Of a DNA stretch of 64,000 nt, positions 33,828 to 43,778 are shown one piece after another. The notes beneath the pieces are model-generated. The model searched no databases. It was given only the letters and a program-made list of their open reading frames with translations, and was not told the DNA's origin. Every line of letters begins with the position of its first letter. Position 1 is the stretch's first letter. Location of the stretch: positions 31,277 to 95,276 of the forward strand of contig NZ_LGHZ01000027.1 of assembly GCF_001266615.1 (NCBI RefSeq), written 5' to 3'. Both the position numbers and the translations under genes were made by a program. The stretch is from Kluyvera genomosp. 1 (GTDB lineage Bacteria; Pseudomonadota; Gammaproteobacteria; Enterobacterales; Enterobacteriaceae).

Positions 33828-35975
33828 ATGCAAGAGCCGGATACCGAAAGCTGGATTAACGTGATGGTGCGTGCAGCGGGCCGTTTTGGTCTGCCTGCGG
33901 ATGCACCAGCCGTGCGCCAGCAGATGCGCTGGTTTGAAAATTTACCGATTGAGGTGCGCTTGCAAAGGCTCAGTGGCTTGATGGGGCTACAGGTACACCG
34001 TGTTCCGGTGGCGAAAATGCGCTGGAGCGCGCAGAACCTGCCTGCCATCGTCCAGATGGAAAGCGGTGAAATAATGCTGCTGGAGTCACTTAACGCCGAA
34101 GGGCTAGCGACCTACTGGCTCAGCAATGGCGGGGATTTGGTGCGAGAAGAGGCGCTAGAGACTCTGCTTGAAAGGATAAAGTCCGATGTTGTCATGTTGG
34201 GCATCGCGGTGCGTGGGAGAGACTCGCGCATCGATGATTTTACCCGCCCATGGGAAGCGCACTGGTTTTGGCGTCACTTCCGTCATACCGGGCGCAAGCT
34301 CTCCGAAATCGCGCTAGCTTCTATCGTCGGTAACGTGATGGCACTGGGGGGAATTCTATTTTCGATGCAGGTGTATGACCGAGTCATCCCGGCCCAGTCG
34401 TTTCCGACGCTGTGGGTGCTATTCTTTGGCGTACTGCTCGCCGCAGCGCTAGAGTTTTTTATCCGTCTGGCACGTACCTACATTTCAGACATCATGGGCA
34501 AGCACATTGACCTGAACTTATCGTCTATGTTTTTTGCCAGGGCGATGTCGATTAAGAATGACGCGAGGCCGAAATCTACCGGTTCGTTTATTTCTCAGCT
34601 CCGCGAGCTGGATCAGGTGCGTGAACTGCTGACATCAACGACGGTAGGGGCGGCAATGGATATGCCTTTCGTGCTGCTGTTTCTTGTGATCATTGCGATG
34701 GTTGGCGGGCCGCTGGTGGTGATCCCGCTGATCGCGATCCCGTTGATTGTGATCCCCGGTCTGTTGGTGCAGTGGCCGATGGCCAAGCTCGCGAAAGAGG
34801 GGATGCGCGAAAGTGCGATTCGCAACGCCGTGTTGGTGGAGTCGATTGAAGGGGTTGAAGATATTAAGGCTCTGCAGGCCGAGCCTTACTTTCAGCGCCA
34901 GTGGGAAACAACGCACGCCGTTGGGGCCAGTATCGGCATGAAGCAGCGTATCTGGGGCGCGCGGCTGAGCGGCTGGGCATCAACCGTCCAGCAAATTACC
35001 TACGCGGGGATGCTGGTGTTTGGCTGCTTTTTAGTTATTGATGGCAGCATTACTACCGGTACGCTGGTGGCCTGCAGCATGCTGTCGTCGCGTACCATTG
35101 CGCCGCTAATGCAGTTGACGATGGTATTTTCGCGCTGGCAGCATGCGAAATCGGCGATGACAGGACTGAATGAACTGCTGAAAAAACCGCTGGATAAAGA
35201 GTCGGACAAGAAAATGGCGCACTGTCCGGTATTGGCGGGGCACTATCAAATGCAGCAGATGCAATACAGCTATGACGTGGAAAAGGGTGAGCAGGCGCTG
35301 AGCATTGATGGACTAGAGATTATGCCCGGTGAGCGAGTTGCGATTCTTGGGAAAACCGGAGCAGGGAAGTCGACGCTGCTGCGGCTTTTTTCAGGGCAGG
35401 TGCAGGCTACCAAAGGTAAAACTATCATTGATGGCGTCGATATGGCGCACATCGACCCAACTGATGTCCGACGGCAGGTCGGGTATCTCTCCCAGGACTC
35501 AAGGCTCTTTTTCGGTACGCTACGACAAAACCTGATGCTTGGCCATCCTCATGCTACCGAAGCGGAGTTGATTCAGGCACTGCGGATTAGCGGGGCGATT
35601 ACGCTAGTGCAGCAGGACGCCGCGAGCCTCGATCGCATGATCAACGAAGGCGGGCGAGGTTTATCGGGCGGGCAGCGTCAAATGGTGTTGCTGAGCCGTC
35701 TGATTGTGCGTAACCCGCAGATTGTGCTGCTGGATGAACCTACCGCCTCGATGGATGAACAGCTGGAGGAGTGGGTGATTCGTCAGCTTCAGCAGTGGCT
35801 AACCGGGCGCACGTTGGTGCTGGTGACCCATCGACCGGCCTTGCTTAAGCTTGTTGACCGCATTGTGGTGCTGGAAAACGGCAAGGTGGTGGCCGACGGC
35901 CCACGCGACACGCTACTGAACCAGGCGAGGAAGAATAGCAACGTAGCCTCACTCGTCCCTGGAGGTGTGCAATGA
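33828..35975 (+). CDS. bapC: Type I secretion ABC transporter for BapA (LapB-like)
   Basis: 715 residues from the ATG after a good AGGAG site; the frame opens two codons earlier with GTG. The N-terminal ~130 residues are a C39-like domain without the catalytic Cys, as in the LapB/LssB adhesin exporters, so it binds substrate without cleaving it. The membrane domain is about residues 155-430. The ATPase has Walker A LGKTGAGKST, signature LSGGQRQ, Walker B IVLLDEPTA and the H-loop VTHRP. It overlaps the next gene by 4 bases (ATGA). Confidence 0.93.
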   Translation: MQEPDTESWINVMVRAAGRFGLPADAPAVRQQMRWFENLPIEVRLQRLSGLMGLQVHRVPVAKMRWSAQNLPAIVQMESGEIMLLESLNAEGLATYWLSNGGDLVREEALETLLERIKSDVVMLGIAVRGRDSRIDDFTRPWEAHWFWRHFRHTGRKLSEIALASIVGNVMALGGILFSMQVYDRVIPAQSFPTLWVLFFGVLLAAALEFFIRLARTYISDIMGKHIDLNLSSMFFARAMSIKNDARPKSTGSFISQLRELDQVRELLTSTTVGAAMDMPFVLLFLVIIAMVGGPLVVIPLIAIPLIVIPGLLVQWPMAKLAKEGMRESAIRNAVLVESIEGVEDIKALQAEPYFQRQWETTHAVGASIGMKQRIWGARLSGWASTVQQITYAGMLVFGCFLVIDGSITTGTLVACSMLSSRTIAPLMQLTMVFSRWQHAKSAMTGLNELLKKPLDKESDKKMAHCPVLAGHYQMQQMQYSYDVEKGEQALSIDGLEIMPGERVAILGKTGAGKSTLLRLFSGQVQATKGKTIIDGVDMAHIDPTDVRRQVGYLSQDSRLFFGTLRQNLMLGHPHATEAELIQALRISGAITLVQQDAASLDRMINEGGRGLSGGQRQMVLLSRLIVRNPQIVLLDEPTASMDEQLEEWVIRQLQQWLTGRTLVLVTHRPALLKLVDRIVVLENGKVVADGPRDTLLNQARKNSNVASLVPGGVQ

Positions 35976-37141
35976 TTGAAGCGAAAATGCAGGATGAGTT
36001 GAACCGCCAGAGTCGTCTTTCGTCATCGGTGATTTGGTTAAGTTTTCTTGGTCTTGCCGTTTTTGTGCTGTGGGCCCGCTGGGCGATTCTCGATGAAGTA
36101 ACCGTGGGGACGGGCAAGGTGACGCCTTCTACCCATGCGCAGGTGATTGAGAGCCTGGACGGCGGTATCGTCAGTCAACTTTTGGTTAAAGAGGGCGATA
36201 TTGTGAATCGCGGACAGATGTTGGCACGTCTTGACCAGACACGTTTTCAATCGAACTTTGGTGAAGCATCTGTACGAGCCCGATCGCTTAGGGCATCTAG
36301 TGAGCGTTTAAGTGCGGAGCTAAGCGGGCTGCCGTTGAAGTTTAGCGCCGAATCGCTCCAGGAGCCCGCGCTGGTCGCCCGCGAGAAACAACTGTATGAA
36401 TCCAGGCGCAGAACGCTGAATGAAACGCTCAGTAATTTGCAAAAAACCCTGCAGCTCGTTGATGCGGAAATACGGATGACCAAGCCGCTGATTGCCCGTG
36501 GGGCTGCGGGTGAGGTGGAGGTGATCCGCCTTGAACGCCAGGCGGCCGAGTTGCGTGGCAAGATGGATGAAGCACGCAATCAGTATGCCGTGCGGGCGCG
36601 AGAAGAGCAGGTGAAGAATGATGCCGATCTGGATGCGCAGATACAGGTTATGGCGGGGAAAGCCGACCAGGTTCAGCGTGCATCGCTCTTTTCGCCGGTA
36701 CGCGGGGTGGTTAAAGATATTCAGGTGAATACCGTGGGGGGCGTGCTGCAGCCCGGTGGCAAGTTGATGGAAATTGTACCCTTGGAAGATCAGCTGCTTA
36801 TAGAATCGCGAATTAACCCGCGTGATATCGCCTATATTCGTCCCGGCTTACCGGCGACCGTCAAAATTACGGCCTACGACACCTCTATCTATGGAGATTT
36901 AAAAGGCACCGTAGAAGTCGTTTCACCTGACACTTTGCAGGATGAGGTGCGTCGTGACCAGTTTTACTATCGGGTATACGTACGCACTAAACAGGCAGAG
37001 CTGGTGAATAAACAGGGTAAGCGTTTTCCTATCATGCCAGGGATGATCGCAAACGTGGAAATTAAAACGGGGCAAAAATCGGTGCTGGATTATTTGATTA
37101 AGCCGCTGAACAAGATGAAGGAAGCGCTGAGGGAACGGTGA
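35972..37141 (+). CDS. bapD: HlyD-family membrane fusion protein for BapA export
   Basis: 389 residues. One N-terminal membrane helix (LSFLGLAVFVLWARWAIL), then a biotinyl-lipoyl-like lobe (VIESLDGGIVSQLLVKEGD), a long coiled coil, and a beta barrel (VQVNTVGGVLQPGGKLMEI). It matches the LapC/HlyD adaptors that join the ABC transporter to the outer membrane channel. It is the last gene of the bap operon. Confidence 0.93.
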   Translation: MIEAKMQDELNRQSRLSSSVIWLSFLGLAVFVLWARWAILDEVTVGTGKVTPSTHAQVIESLDGGIVSQLLVKEGDIVNRGQMLARLDQTRFQSNFGEASVRARSLRASSERLSAELSGLPLKFSAESLQEPALVAREKQLYESRRRTLNETLSNLQKTLQLVDAEIRMTKPLIARGAAGEVEVIRLERQAAELRGKMDEARNQYAVRAREEQVKNDADLDAQIQVMAGKADQVQRASLFSPVRGVVKDIQVNTVGGVLQPGGKLMEIVPLEDQLLIESRINPRDIAYIRPGLPATVKITAYDTSIYGDLKGTVEVVSPDTLQDEVRRDQFYYRVYVRTKQAELVNKQGKRFPIMPGMIANVEIKTGQKSVLDYLIKPLNKMKEALRER

Positions 37142-37148
37142 TTTGAAC

Positions 37149-37178
37149 AACGCTTGTCGGCAGGCACCGGCAAGCGTT
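37149..37178. terminator. 12-bp hairpin between convergent bapD and smpB
   Basis: AACGCTTGTCGG pairs with CCGGCAAGCGTT around a six-base loop, with a single G-T wobble. It lies just after the bapD stop and before the smpB stop on the other strand. It lacks a T-run on either strand, so termination activity is unproven. Confidence 0.5.
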
Positions 37179-37185
37179 GTCATGG

Positions 37186-37668
37186 CTATCGTCCAGCATG
37201 TTTCATAATACGGGCTTTATCCAACTGCCATTCACGGTCTTTAAGGTCGGTACGTTTGTCGTGCTGTTTCTTACCTTTTGCCACGCCAATTTTGACCTTA
37301 CACCAGGCGTTCTTCCAGTATAAAGAAAGCGCGACTACGGTGTAGCCTTCACGGTTGATACGGCCATACAGGTTGTCCAGCTCTCGCTGGTTCAGCAGCA
37401 GTTTGCGCGTACGTGTTGGATCGCAAACGTAGTGCGTTGAGGCAACGGCCATGGGCGTGAAGTTGGCGCCAAAAAGGAAAGCTTCGCCATCTTTTAAGAT
37501 AACGTAGCTATCGCCTATGTTGGCTTTACCTGCACGCAGGGATTTTACTTCCCAACCCTGGAGGGCGAGACCCGCTTCAATCTCTTCTTCGATAAAGTAT
37601 TCGTGGCGGGCGCGTTTATTCAGCGCAATGGTGGCCGATCCAGGTTTGTGTGCTTTTTTCTTTGTCAT
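37186..37668 (-). CDS. smpB: SsrA-binding protein SmpB
   Basis: 160 residues, exactly the E. coli length. The OB-fold core ([20 protein letters not shown] and onward) and the C-terminal basic tail ([18 protein letters not shown]) that enters the ribosomal decoding site are intact. It binds tmRNA and works with ssrA, which lies about 18 kb to the left beyond the bap operon. Confidence 0.98.
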   Translation of the reverse strand: MTKKKAHKPGSATIALNKRARHEYFIEEEIEAGLALQGWEVKSLRAGKANIGDSYVILKDGEAFLFGANFTPMAVASTHYVCDPTRTRKLLLNQRELDNLYGRINREGYTVVALSLYWKNAWCKVKIGVAKGKKQHDKRTDLKDREWQLDKARIMKHAGR

Positions 37669-37819
37669 AATATCCTGAAGTTATCGCTAATCTGATAAAC
37701 ATAGCCTCAAGCTCCCGCGAGGCGCAATGGCTTATCTTAGCACGATATAAACAGTGTCCGTTTTTTTTAACAGTAGATAAATGATACTATTTACGTCGTG
37801 TTCGATCATGGAAATTGCT

Positions 37820-38257
37820 ATGCCTCAGATTAGCCGTACTGCACTGGTCCCTTACAGCGCAGAGCAAATGTATCAACTGGTGAATGATGTCGATGCCTAC
37901 CCGGATTTTATTCCTGGTTGTACAGGCAGCCGCGTACTGGAGTCGGGCCCGACGCAAATGACGGCGGCGGTGGATGTCTCTAAGGCTGGCATCAGTAAGA
38001 CCTTTACCACGCGTAACACGTTAACCAGTAACCAGAGTATCCTGATGCATCTGGTCGATGGGCCGTTTAAGAAATTGATCGGTGGCTGGAAGTTTACGCC
38101 GTTAAGCCAGGATGCCTGTAAGATTGAGTTTCAGCTTGATTTTGAGTTTACCAACAAACTCATCGAGCTGGCGTTTGGTCGCATCTTTAAGGAGCTGGCG
38201 CTGAATATGGTGCAGGCGTTCACGATGCGTGCCAGAGAGGTCTACAGTGCCGGGTAA
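37820..38257 (+). CDS. ratA: RatA, START/polyketide-cyclase fold protein
   Basis: 145 residues from ATG giving [18 protein letters not shown]; the E. coli entry is often given 13 residues more, and a matching in-frame start exists at 37781. The fold is START-like (coenzyme Q-binding family), with [11 protein letters not shown] and [14 protein letters not shown] conserved. E. coli RatA was reported to bind 50S subunits and block subunit joining, though the ubiquinone-binding COQ10 relation is also proposed. It overlaps ratB by 11 bases. Confidence 0.93.
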   Translation: MPQISRTALVPYSAEQMYQLVNDVDAYPDFIPGCTGSRVLESGPTQMTAAVDVSKAGISKTFTTRNTLTSNQSILMHLVDGPFKKLIGGWKFTPLSQDACKIEFQLDFEFTNKLIELAFGRIFKELALNMVQAFTMRAREVYSAG

Positions 38258-38543
38258 AATAGTCGTAGAGGTCGCTTATGCGTTGCCGCAAAAGCAGTAT
38301 TTGCAGCGGGTCACTCTCGACGAAGGTGCCACGGTTGAGCAGGCAATTCAGGCAAGTGGGTTATTGGCGCTACGTGATGATATCGATCTCAGTAACAATA
38401 AAGTTGGAATTTATAGCCGGCCAGTGAAGCTGCAGGATGTGGTGAATGATGGCGATCGCGTTGAGATTTATCGTCCGTTGATTGCCGATCCAAAAGAGCT
38501 GCGTCGTCAGCGCGCTGAGAAAGCCGGGCAGAAAAAGGGATAG
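38247..38543 (+). CDS. ratB: RatB (YfjF), RnfH-family small protein
   Basis: 98 residues from a GTG giving [18 protein letters not shown], matching the E. coli start; an in-frame ATG six codons earlier also exists. It has a beta-grasp, ubiquitin-like fold typical of the RnfH family ([18 protein letters not shown]). Despite the name, I see no toxin-antitoxin logic in the pair. Confidence 0.92.
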   Translation: MPGKIVVEVAYALPQKQYLQRVTLDEGATVEQAIQASGLLALRDDIDLSNNKVGIYSRPVKLQDVVNDGDRVEIYRPLIADPKELRRQRAEKAGQKKG

Positions 38544-38565
38544 TTCTTTACGCTGTAGCAGACCA

Positions 38566-38597
38566 ATAAAAAAGCGCTCATTAAGCGCTTTTTTTGT
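38566..38597. terminator. Bidirectional terminator between ratB and bamE
   Basis: AAAAAAGCGCT / AGCGCTTTTTT with a short loop gives a stem with A-runs and T-runs on both sides, serving the two convergent genes. Confidence 0.8.
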
Positions 38598-38606
38598 ATC
38601 GTTGAT

Positions 38607-38945
38607 TTACTTCGTCAGGGCCGGCTTGTTGTCGATGTTGGTCAACACGCCGCTGCTGTTGAAGGTCAGGGTCAGCGTTTGCTGAGTGACTTTTTCATGT
38701 CCTGGCTGCTGGCGGAAAACGTAGAACCAGGTGTTGGTACCGAACGGGTCGGTCATCATCGGTGTACCCAGAGTATAGGCAACCTGTTGTTGCGTCATGC
38801 CAGTATGGATTTTGGCAATGTCGTTAGGTACCAGATAGTTCCCCTGACTAATATCAGGACGGTAAACCACTCGCTCCAGAGTGGAACAGCCTGCAGTCAT
38901 CATCAGAAGAACCGCTGCGGCAGCAGTCAGCGTTTTACAGCGCAT
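38607..38945 (-). CDS. bamE: Outer membrane assembly lipoprotein BamE
   Basis: 112 residues. The signal peptide ends in LMMTAGC, a lipobox with lipidated Cys20, followed by [18 protein letters not shown]. The SmpA/OmlA fold is conserved ([19 protein letters not shown]). It is a subunit of the BAM complex. One residue shorter than E. coli. Confidence 0.97.
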   Translation of the reverse strand: MRCKTLTAAAAVLLMMTAGCSTLERVVYRPDISQGNYLVPNDIAKIHTGMTQQQVAYTLGTPMMTDPFGTNTWFYVFRQQPGHEKVTQQTLTLTFNSSGVLTNIDNKPALTK

Positions 38946-39093
38946 AGTGATTTGATTCCTTTTCGGGCCCGAGCAGTACGCGGCTCATATTTAATATGCC
39001 GATGATAATAGACCTGAGGTGCGTTGGGAACCTTTGCGATCGGGTCTTACGGCGTTTTTATTGTGAACTCTGACTCCTGGAAATCAAAAAAGT

Positions 39094-40755
39094 TTATGCG
39101 GCGAGCAACTCTTTCGCATTTGCGAGGGTGTTGCGAGTGACTTCGCTACCGCCAAGAAGGCGTGCCAGCTCCTGCAAACGAGCGCGTTTATCCAGCGGTT
39201 GCATGTGGGTTTCGGTCATGGCACCGTCGGTTTCTTTACTAACATAGAAGTGATGGTGGCCACAGCCAGCCACCTGCGGCAGGTGAGTGACGCACATGAC
39301 CTGCGTGGATTCACCCAGTTGGCGGAGCAGTTTGCCGACGACTGCGGCAGTTGGACCGCTAATCCCTACGTCGACCTCATCAAAGATCAGCGCCGGAGTT
39401 TCCATTTTGCGTGCGGTAATCACCTGAATGGCCAGCGCAATACGCGATAGTTCACCACCGGAGGCGACTTTGGCGATGGCCTGTAGAGGCTGCCCCGGGT
39501 TGGTGGTGACGCGAAACTCGATGCGATCCGCGCCTTCAGCCGTGAGATGTTGCTCTTCGAAGCGGACATCAATATCAAATACACCGTGTGGCATCGAGAG
39601 CATATGCATGCTGTCGGTAATGAGCCCAGAAAGCTCCGTCGCGCTCGCTTGACGCTGCGCATGCAGTTGCTGTGCGGTTTCCAGCGCCAGCTGATGATGG
39701 CGCGTCACGGAGAGCTTCAGCGTCTCCAGAGAGTCGCTTTGATCGTCAAGCTGCTGCTGTTCATCGAGCAGAGACTGGTAAAATGCCGGCAGCTCTTCGG
39801 GCGATATCTGGTGTTTACGTGCCAGTGAAATCTGTTTTGACAGGCGTTGCTCCAGTTCGAACAGGCGATTCGGATCAAGATCCAGGCGATCGCAGTAATG
39901 GCGCAGTTCGTCGCTGGCTTCACTCAGTTGAATGGCCGCTTCTTCCAGCATATCCAGCACGCCAGAAAGTTTTTTGTCCATGCTGGCAAGTTCACCGGCT
40001 AACTGACGGGCGGTATATAGCTGGCTTTGCAGATTAACATCCTCGCCGTCAGCCAGTATGGTTAATGCATGCTGACTGGTGGCGATAAGCTGCCCGCTGT
40101 TGGCAAGGCGCTTGTATTCTTCATCAATTTGCTCGTACTCACCCGGCTGCGGATTGAATTCAATCAGCTCTTTTAGCTGGTATTTCAACAGCTCTGCACG
40201 GGCGATGCGCTCCTGGCTCTGCTGCTGATGCGTGGCGAGATCGCGGCAGCTTTGATTCCACAGACGGTAATGTTCCGCCATTTGGCGGGCGAGATCAGAT
40301 TCTCCGGCGTAGGCATCAAGCAGACTCTTTTGATGTTCCGGTTTAACCAACTGCTGGTGAGCATGCTGGCCGTGAATTTGGATAAGCAGTTGACCCAGTT
40401 CGCGCAGCTGGGAGAGCGGTACGGCAGTGCCGTTGATAAAGCCGCGAGAGCGGCCGTCGCTGCTGATGACGCGACGTAGCAGACACTCACGTCCATCTTC
40501 AAGCTGGTTATCTTCCAGCCAACGCAGCGCGGCTGGCGTATCTTTAAGCGCGAAGCGGGCACAAAGGTCAGCGCGGCTGGCGCCTGCGCGTACCATATCG
40601 GCTTCTGCGCGGCCGCCAAGGCACAAGCCGAGGGCATCAATTGCAATGGATTTGCCTGCACCGGTTTCGCCGGTAATAGCCGTCATGCCACTATTGAAGT
40701 CGATCTCAAGCTCACGAACGATTGCAAAATTGCTGATGGTCAGTTGTGCCAACAT
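39094..40755 (-). CDS. recN: DNA repair ATPase RecN
   Basis: 553 residues, SMC-like. Walker [15 protein letters not shown] at about residue 29, long coiled coils, and Walker [13 protein letters not shown] near 450. The C-terminus ELLAA is the known ClpXP degron of E. coli RecN, so turnover after SOS should be the same. It acts in double-strand break repair. Two LexA boxes lie upstream. Confidence 0.97.
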   Translation of the reverse strand: MLAQLTISNFAIVRELEIDFNSGMTAITGETGAGKSIAIDALGLCLGGRAEADMVRAGASRADLCARFALKDTPAALRWLEDNQLEDGRECLLRRVISSDGRSRGFINGTAVPLSQLRELGQLLIQIHGQHAHQQLVKPEHQKSLLDAYAGESDLARQMAEHYRLWNQSCRDLATHQQQSQERIARAELLKYQLKELIEFNPQPGEYEQIDEEYKRLANSGQLIATSQHALTILADGEDVNLQSQLYTARQLAGELASMDKKLSGVLDMLEEAAIQLSEASDELRHYCDRLDLDPNRLFELEQRLSKQISLARKHQISPEELPAFYQSLLDEQQQLDDQSDSLETLKLSVTRHHQLALETAQQLHAQRQASATELSGLITDSMHMLSMPHGVFDIDVRFEEQHLTAEGADRIEFRVTTNPGQPLQAIAKVASGGELSRIALAIQVITARKMETPALIFDEVDVGISGPTAAVVGKLLRQLGESTQVMCVTHLPQVAGCGHHHFYVSKETDGAMTETHMQPLDKRARLQELARLLGGSEVTRNTLANAKELLAA

Positions 40756-40783
40756 AGCCGCTTTCCTGTATGAAAAACCATAA

Positions 40784-40821
40784 CTGTAATTTAATACAGT
40801 ATAGACTGGTTTTTTATACAG
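40784..40821 (-). promoter_or_regulatory. Two LexA boxes at the recN promoter
   Basis: CTGT-AATTTAAT-ACAG at 40784-40799 is a perfect CTGT-N8-ACAG. A second, CTGG-TTTTTTAT-ACAG at 40806-40821, has one mismatch. Tandem boxes at recN are known in E. coli and give tight SOS control. Confidence 0.9.
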
Positions 40822-40840
40822 TAAAGAGGCTGGTGTTAAT

Positions 40841-41719
40841 TTAGAATAATTTTTTTGACCATCCCAGTTTGGTGCTTAATGTATTGAAATAGCTGTAGTC
40901 TTTTGGGTGAATAAGATTGAGATGGTAATCACTTCGACGGATAAGCACGTCTTCACCTTCTTGAATCGGTAGCGCAATTTGGCTGTCGCAGCTGATCTCA
41001 AGATCGTTGCGGCGGTGCGAGAAACGCAGACGAATGGTACTGTTGCTGTTAATGACCAGCGGGCGTGCCGACAGGGTGTGCGGGAACATGGGGACCAGAG
41101 TAATAGCATCCAGCGATGGCGTCAGAATAGGGCCGCCCGCGGAGAGTGAATAGGCCGTTGAACCTGTTGGGGTTGAGATAATCAGTCCATCAGAACGCTG
41201 AGAGAAAGCGAAGGTCTCATCGATGTAAACTTCGAACTCGATCATGTGTGCGACTTTGCCGGGATGCAGCACCACTTCGTTAATGGCGGTACTGATACGT
41301 TTTTGACAATTCTGCTGGCACACTTGCGCTTCAAGCAGGAAACGCTTTTCGGCAATGTAGTTGCCATCCAGCACATCGGCGAGTTGCTGATGGGCGTTAT
41401 CCGGGTCGAGATCGGTGAGAAAACCGAGGTTGCCACGGTTGATGCCGATAACGCTAATGTCATAGCGGGCGAGCGTCCGCGCGGCGCCGAGCATGTTACC
41501 GTCACCGCCGACTACGACCGCGAGATCGGCTTTTACGCCAATTTCAGCGAGCGTTCCGGTTTTCACGTTATCGAGTTTCAATTCATGGGCTATCTGGCGT
41601 TCAACAATAACATCGTAGCCTTTGGTGCAAAGCCAGCGATAGAGCATTTCATGTGTTGTCAGGGCAGTCGGGTGACGAGGATGTCCTACAATACCGATAC
41701 ACTTGAAATGATTGTTCAT
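40841..41719 (-). CDS. nadK: NAD kinase
   Basis: 292 residues, the E. coli length, starting [25 protein letters not shown] ([13 protein letters not shown]) and the later [15 protein letters not shown] motif bind NAD and ATP. It makes NADP. The longer frame to 41896 runs through the grpE promoter and is not the start. Confidence 0.97.
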   Translation of the reverse strand: MNNHFKCIGIVGHPRHPTALTTHEMLYRWLCTKGYDVIVERQIAHELKLDNVKTGTLAEIGVKADLAVVVGGDGNMLGAARTLARYDISVIGINRGNLGFLTDLDPDNAHQQLADVLDGNYIAEKRFLLEAQVCQQNCQKRISTAINEVVLHPGKVAHMIEFEVYIDETFAFSQRSDGLIISTPTGSTAYSLSAGGPILTPSLDAITLVPMFPHTLSARPLVINSNSTIRLRFSHRRNDLEISCDSQIALPIQEGEDVLIRRSDYHLNLIHPKDYSYFNTLSTKLGWSKKLF

Positions 41720-41765
41720 TTTCTGAATGTCCTTGTGCCAAAGATTGGTGACAATGTGAGAGCTT

Positions 41766-41795
41766 CCCTTGAAACCCGGAATCTGATCCCCATAA
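41766..41795 (+). promoter_or_regulatory. Sigma-32 heat-shock promoter of grpE
   Basis: -35 CCCTTGAAA and -10 CCCCATAA with a 13-base gap. The pair matches the sigma-32 consensus (CTTGAAA, CCCCATNT) and the E. coli grpE promoter. It lies about 45 bases before the ATG, inside the upstream extension of the nadK reading frame. Confidence 0.92.
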
Positions 41796-41840
41796 TAATC
41801 CAGGTTAGCGAGATGATTGTGAAAAAACGCGGAGAAATTC

Positions 41841-42434
41841 ATGAGTAGTAAAGAACAGAAAACGCCTGAGGGGCAATCCCCGGAAGAAATTATCATGGAA
41901 CAGCACGAAGAAGTTGAGGCGGTTGCATCAGACGCTTCTGCTGAGCAGGTGGATCCGCGCGATGAAAAAATTGCGAACCTTGAGTCGCAGTTAGCGGAAG
42001 CTGAAACCCGCGAACGCGAAAGCGTCCTGCGCGTGAAAGCAGAAATGGAAAACCTGCGTCGTCGTACTGAAATCGACGTCGAGAAGGCTCACAAATTCGC
42101 GCTGGAAAAATTCGTCAACGAACTGCTGCCGGTGCTGGATAGCCTGGATCGTGCGCTGGAAGTGGCCAACAAAGACAGCGAATCCATGGCGGGTATGATT
42201 GAGGGTATCGAACTGACCCGTAAATCAATGCTGGACGTGGTGGCTAAGTTTGGCGTTCAGGTTGTTGCGGACATCAACGTCCCAATGGACCCGAACGTTC
42301 ATCAGGCGATTGCGATGGTTGAGTCCGATGAGATTGCGGCTGGCAACGTGCTGATGGTGATGCAAAAGGGTTATACCCTGAACGGTCGTACCATTCGCGC
42401 TGCGATGGTCTCCGTTGCTAAGGCGAAGGGTTAA
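41841..42434 (+). CDS. grpE: Nucleotide exchange factor GrpE
   Basis: 197 residues. An acidic N-terminus, long helices with [20 protein letters not shown], and the beta-wing domain with [15 protein letters not shown] and [15 protein letters not shown]. It releases ADP from DnaK. Same length as E. coli. Confidence 0.98.
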   Translation: MSSKEQKTPEGQSPEEIIMEQHEEVEAVASDASAEQVDPRDEKIANLESQLAEAETRERESVLRVKAEMENLRRRTEIDVEKAHKFALEKFVNELLPVLDSLDRALEVANKDSESMAGMIEGIELTRKSMLDVVAKFGVQVVADINVPMDPNVHQAIAMVESDEIAAGNVLMVMQKGYTLNGRTIRAAMVSVAKAKG

Positions 42435-42445
42435 CCTTCGTTTCC

Positions 42446-42469
42446 CCCTCTCCCCGGCAGGGGAGAGGG
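42446..42469. terminator. Perfect 10-bp hairpin between convergent grpE and corB
   Basis: CCCTCTCCCC pairs with GGGGAGAGGG around GGCA. The sequence belongs to a hairpin type common between genes in Citrobacter, Klebsiella and Enterobacter. It may terminate or stabilise mRNA ends; there is no T-run. Confidence 0.6.
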
Positions 42470-42475
42470 AATTGA

Positions 42476-43762
42476 TTATTCCGCTACGCTCTCGCGAATC
42501 GGCCTGACTGGGTTTACCTGGACCTGCTTAATCACATTATCCTGTACGTCGAGAATATCGATATCGTACTGCGCGATGCGTACGCGTGTGCCTGCCGCCG
42601 GGATCTCTTCCAGTGCTTCCACAATCATACCGTTAACGGTTCGCGCTTCATCTTCCGGCAGATGCCAGTTAAAGGCTTTATTCAGTTCACGCACGTTAGC
42701 GCCGCCGTCAATAATGACGGAACCATCGTTCTGTGGATTGACCTCTTCGGCAAGTGATGGCGACATTGACGTGGTAAAGTCGCCAACGATCTCTTCAAGA
42801 ATATCTTCGACCGTCACCAGCCCTTGAATATCGCCGTATTCGTCAACCACGAGGCCTACTTTCTTCTTATTACGCTGGAATTTGACCAGTTGGGTGCTGA
42901 GCGGTGTGCCTTCCGGGACAAAGTAAATTTCATCAGCGGCGCGCAGCATCACCTCTTTGGTGAACTCTTTTTTCTCCGTCATCAGACGATAGGCTTCGCG
43001 TACGCGCAGCATACTGATGGCGTCGTCCAGCGAGTCGCGATACAGCACGATACGTCCGTGTGGAGAGTGGGTTAGCTGGCGGACGATGGCTTTCCAGTCG
43101 TCGTTAATATTGATGCCAACGATTTCATTGCGCGGGACCATGATGTCATCAACGCTGATTTTTTCCAGATCCAGTACTGACAGCAGCATATCCTGGTTGC
43201 GACGGGAGATTTGCGCGCGGGATTCGTTAACGATGGTCCGCAGCTCATCTTTGCTCAGTGCGCTGCTGATGGTGATATCGGTTTTAATGCCCATCATACG
43301 CATCAAAATGCGGGTGATGAGATTCAGCAGCCACACCAGCGGCATCATCAAAATTTGCAGCGGTGCGAGCAGGAAACTACTCGGGTAGGCGACTTTTTCT
43401 GGATACAGTGCAGCGATAGTTTTCGGCAGGACTTCGGCGAACACCAGCACCACAAAGGTGAGTACGCCTGTCGCAATGGCCACGCCCAAATCACCGTACA
43501 GGCGCATGCCGACGATGGTGCCGAGCGCAGATGCCAGGATATTGACCAGGTTATTACCAATCAGCACCAGGCTGATTAAGCGGTCGGGCTTTTGCAGGAG
43601 TTTTTCAACGCGGCGCGCCCGACGATCGCCCTGTTTTGCCAGATGACGTAGGCGGTAGCGGTTTAGCGTCATCATGCCGGTTTCAGAACCGGAGAAATAG
43701 GCGGAAATGACCACCATGATGATCAGCGTGACGATCAGCGTGGTGGTTGAAATATGTTCCAA
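42476..43762 (-). CDS. corB: CorB/CorC-type CNNM-family transport protein (YfjD)
   Basis: 428 residues, the E. coli YfjD length. DUF21/CNNM membrane domain (ISAYFSGSETGMMTLNR), then a CBS pair (VDDIMVPRNEI and VEDILEEIVGD), then a CorC-HlyC domain. CNNM proteins are linked to magnesium and cobalt homeostasis. It is followed on the same strand direction by no partner; corE lies just upstream. Confidence 0.95.
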   Translation of the reverse strand: MEHISTTTLIVTLIIMVVISAYFSGSETGMMTLNRYRLRHLAKQGDRRARRVEKLLQKPDRLISLVLIGNNLVNILASALGTIVGMRLYGDLGVAIATGVLTFVVLVFAEVLPKTIAALYPEKVAYPSSFLLAPLQILMMPLVWLLNLITRILMRMMGIKTDITISSALSKDELRTIVNESRAQISRRNQDMLLSVLDLEKISVDDIMVPRNEIVGININDDWKAIVRQLTHSPHGRIVLYRDSLDDAISMLRVREAYRLMTEKKEFTKEVMLRAADEIYFVPEGTPLSTQLVKFQRNKKKVGLVVDEYGDIQGLVTVEDILEEIVGDFTTSMSPSLAEEVNPQNDGSVIIDGGANVRELNKAFNWHLPEDEARTVNGMIVEALEEIPAAGTRVRIAQYDIDILDVQDNVIKQVQVNPVRPIRESVAE

Positions 43763-43778
43763 GAGAAGTCCTTAGTAC

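Noticed and set aside
37820..38543. RatA-RatB as a toxin-antitoxin module.
   Set aside because: Both are housekeeping proteins in the enterobacterial core, with START-like and RnfH-like folds; the name does not reflect an antitoxin relation.
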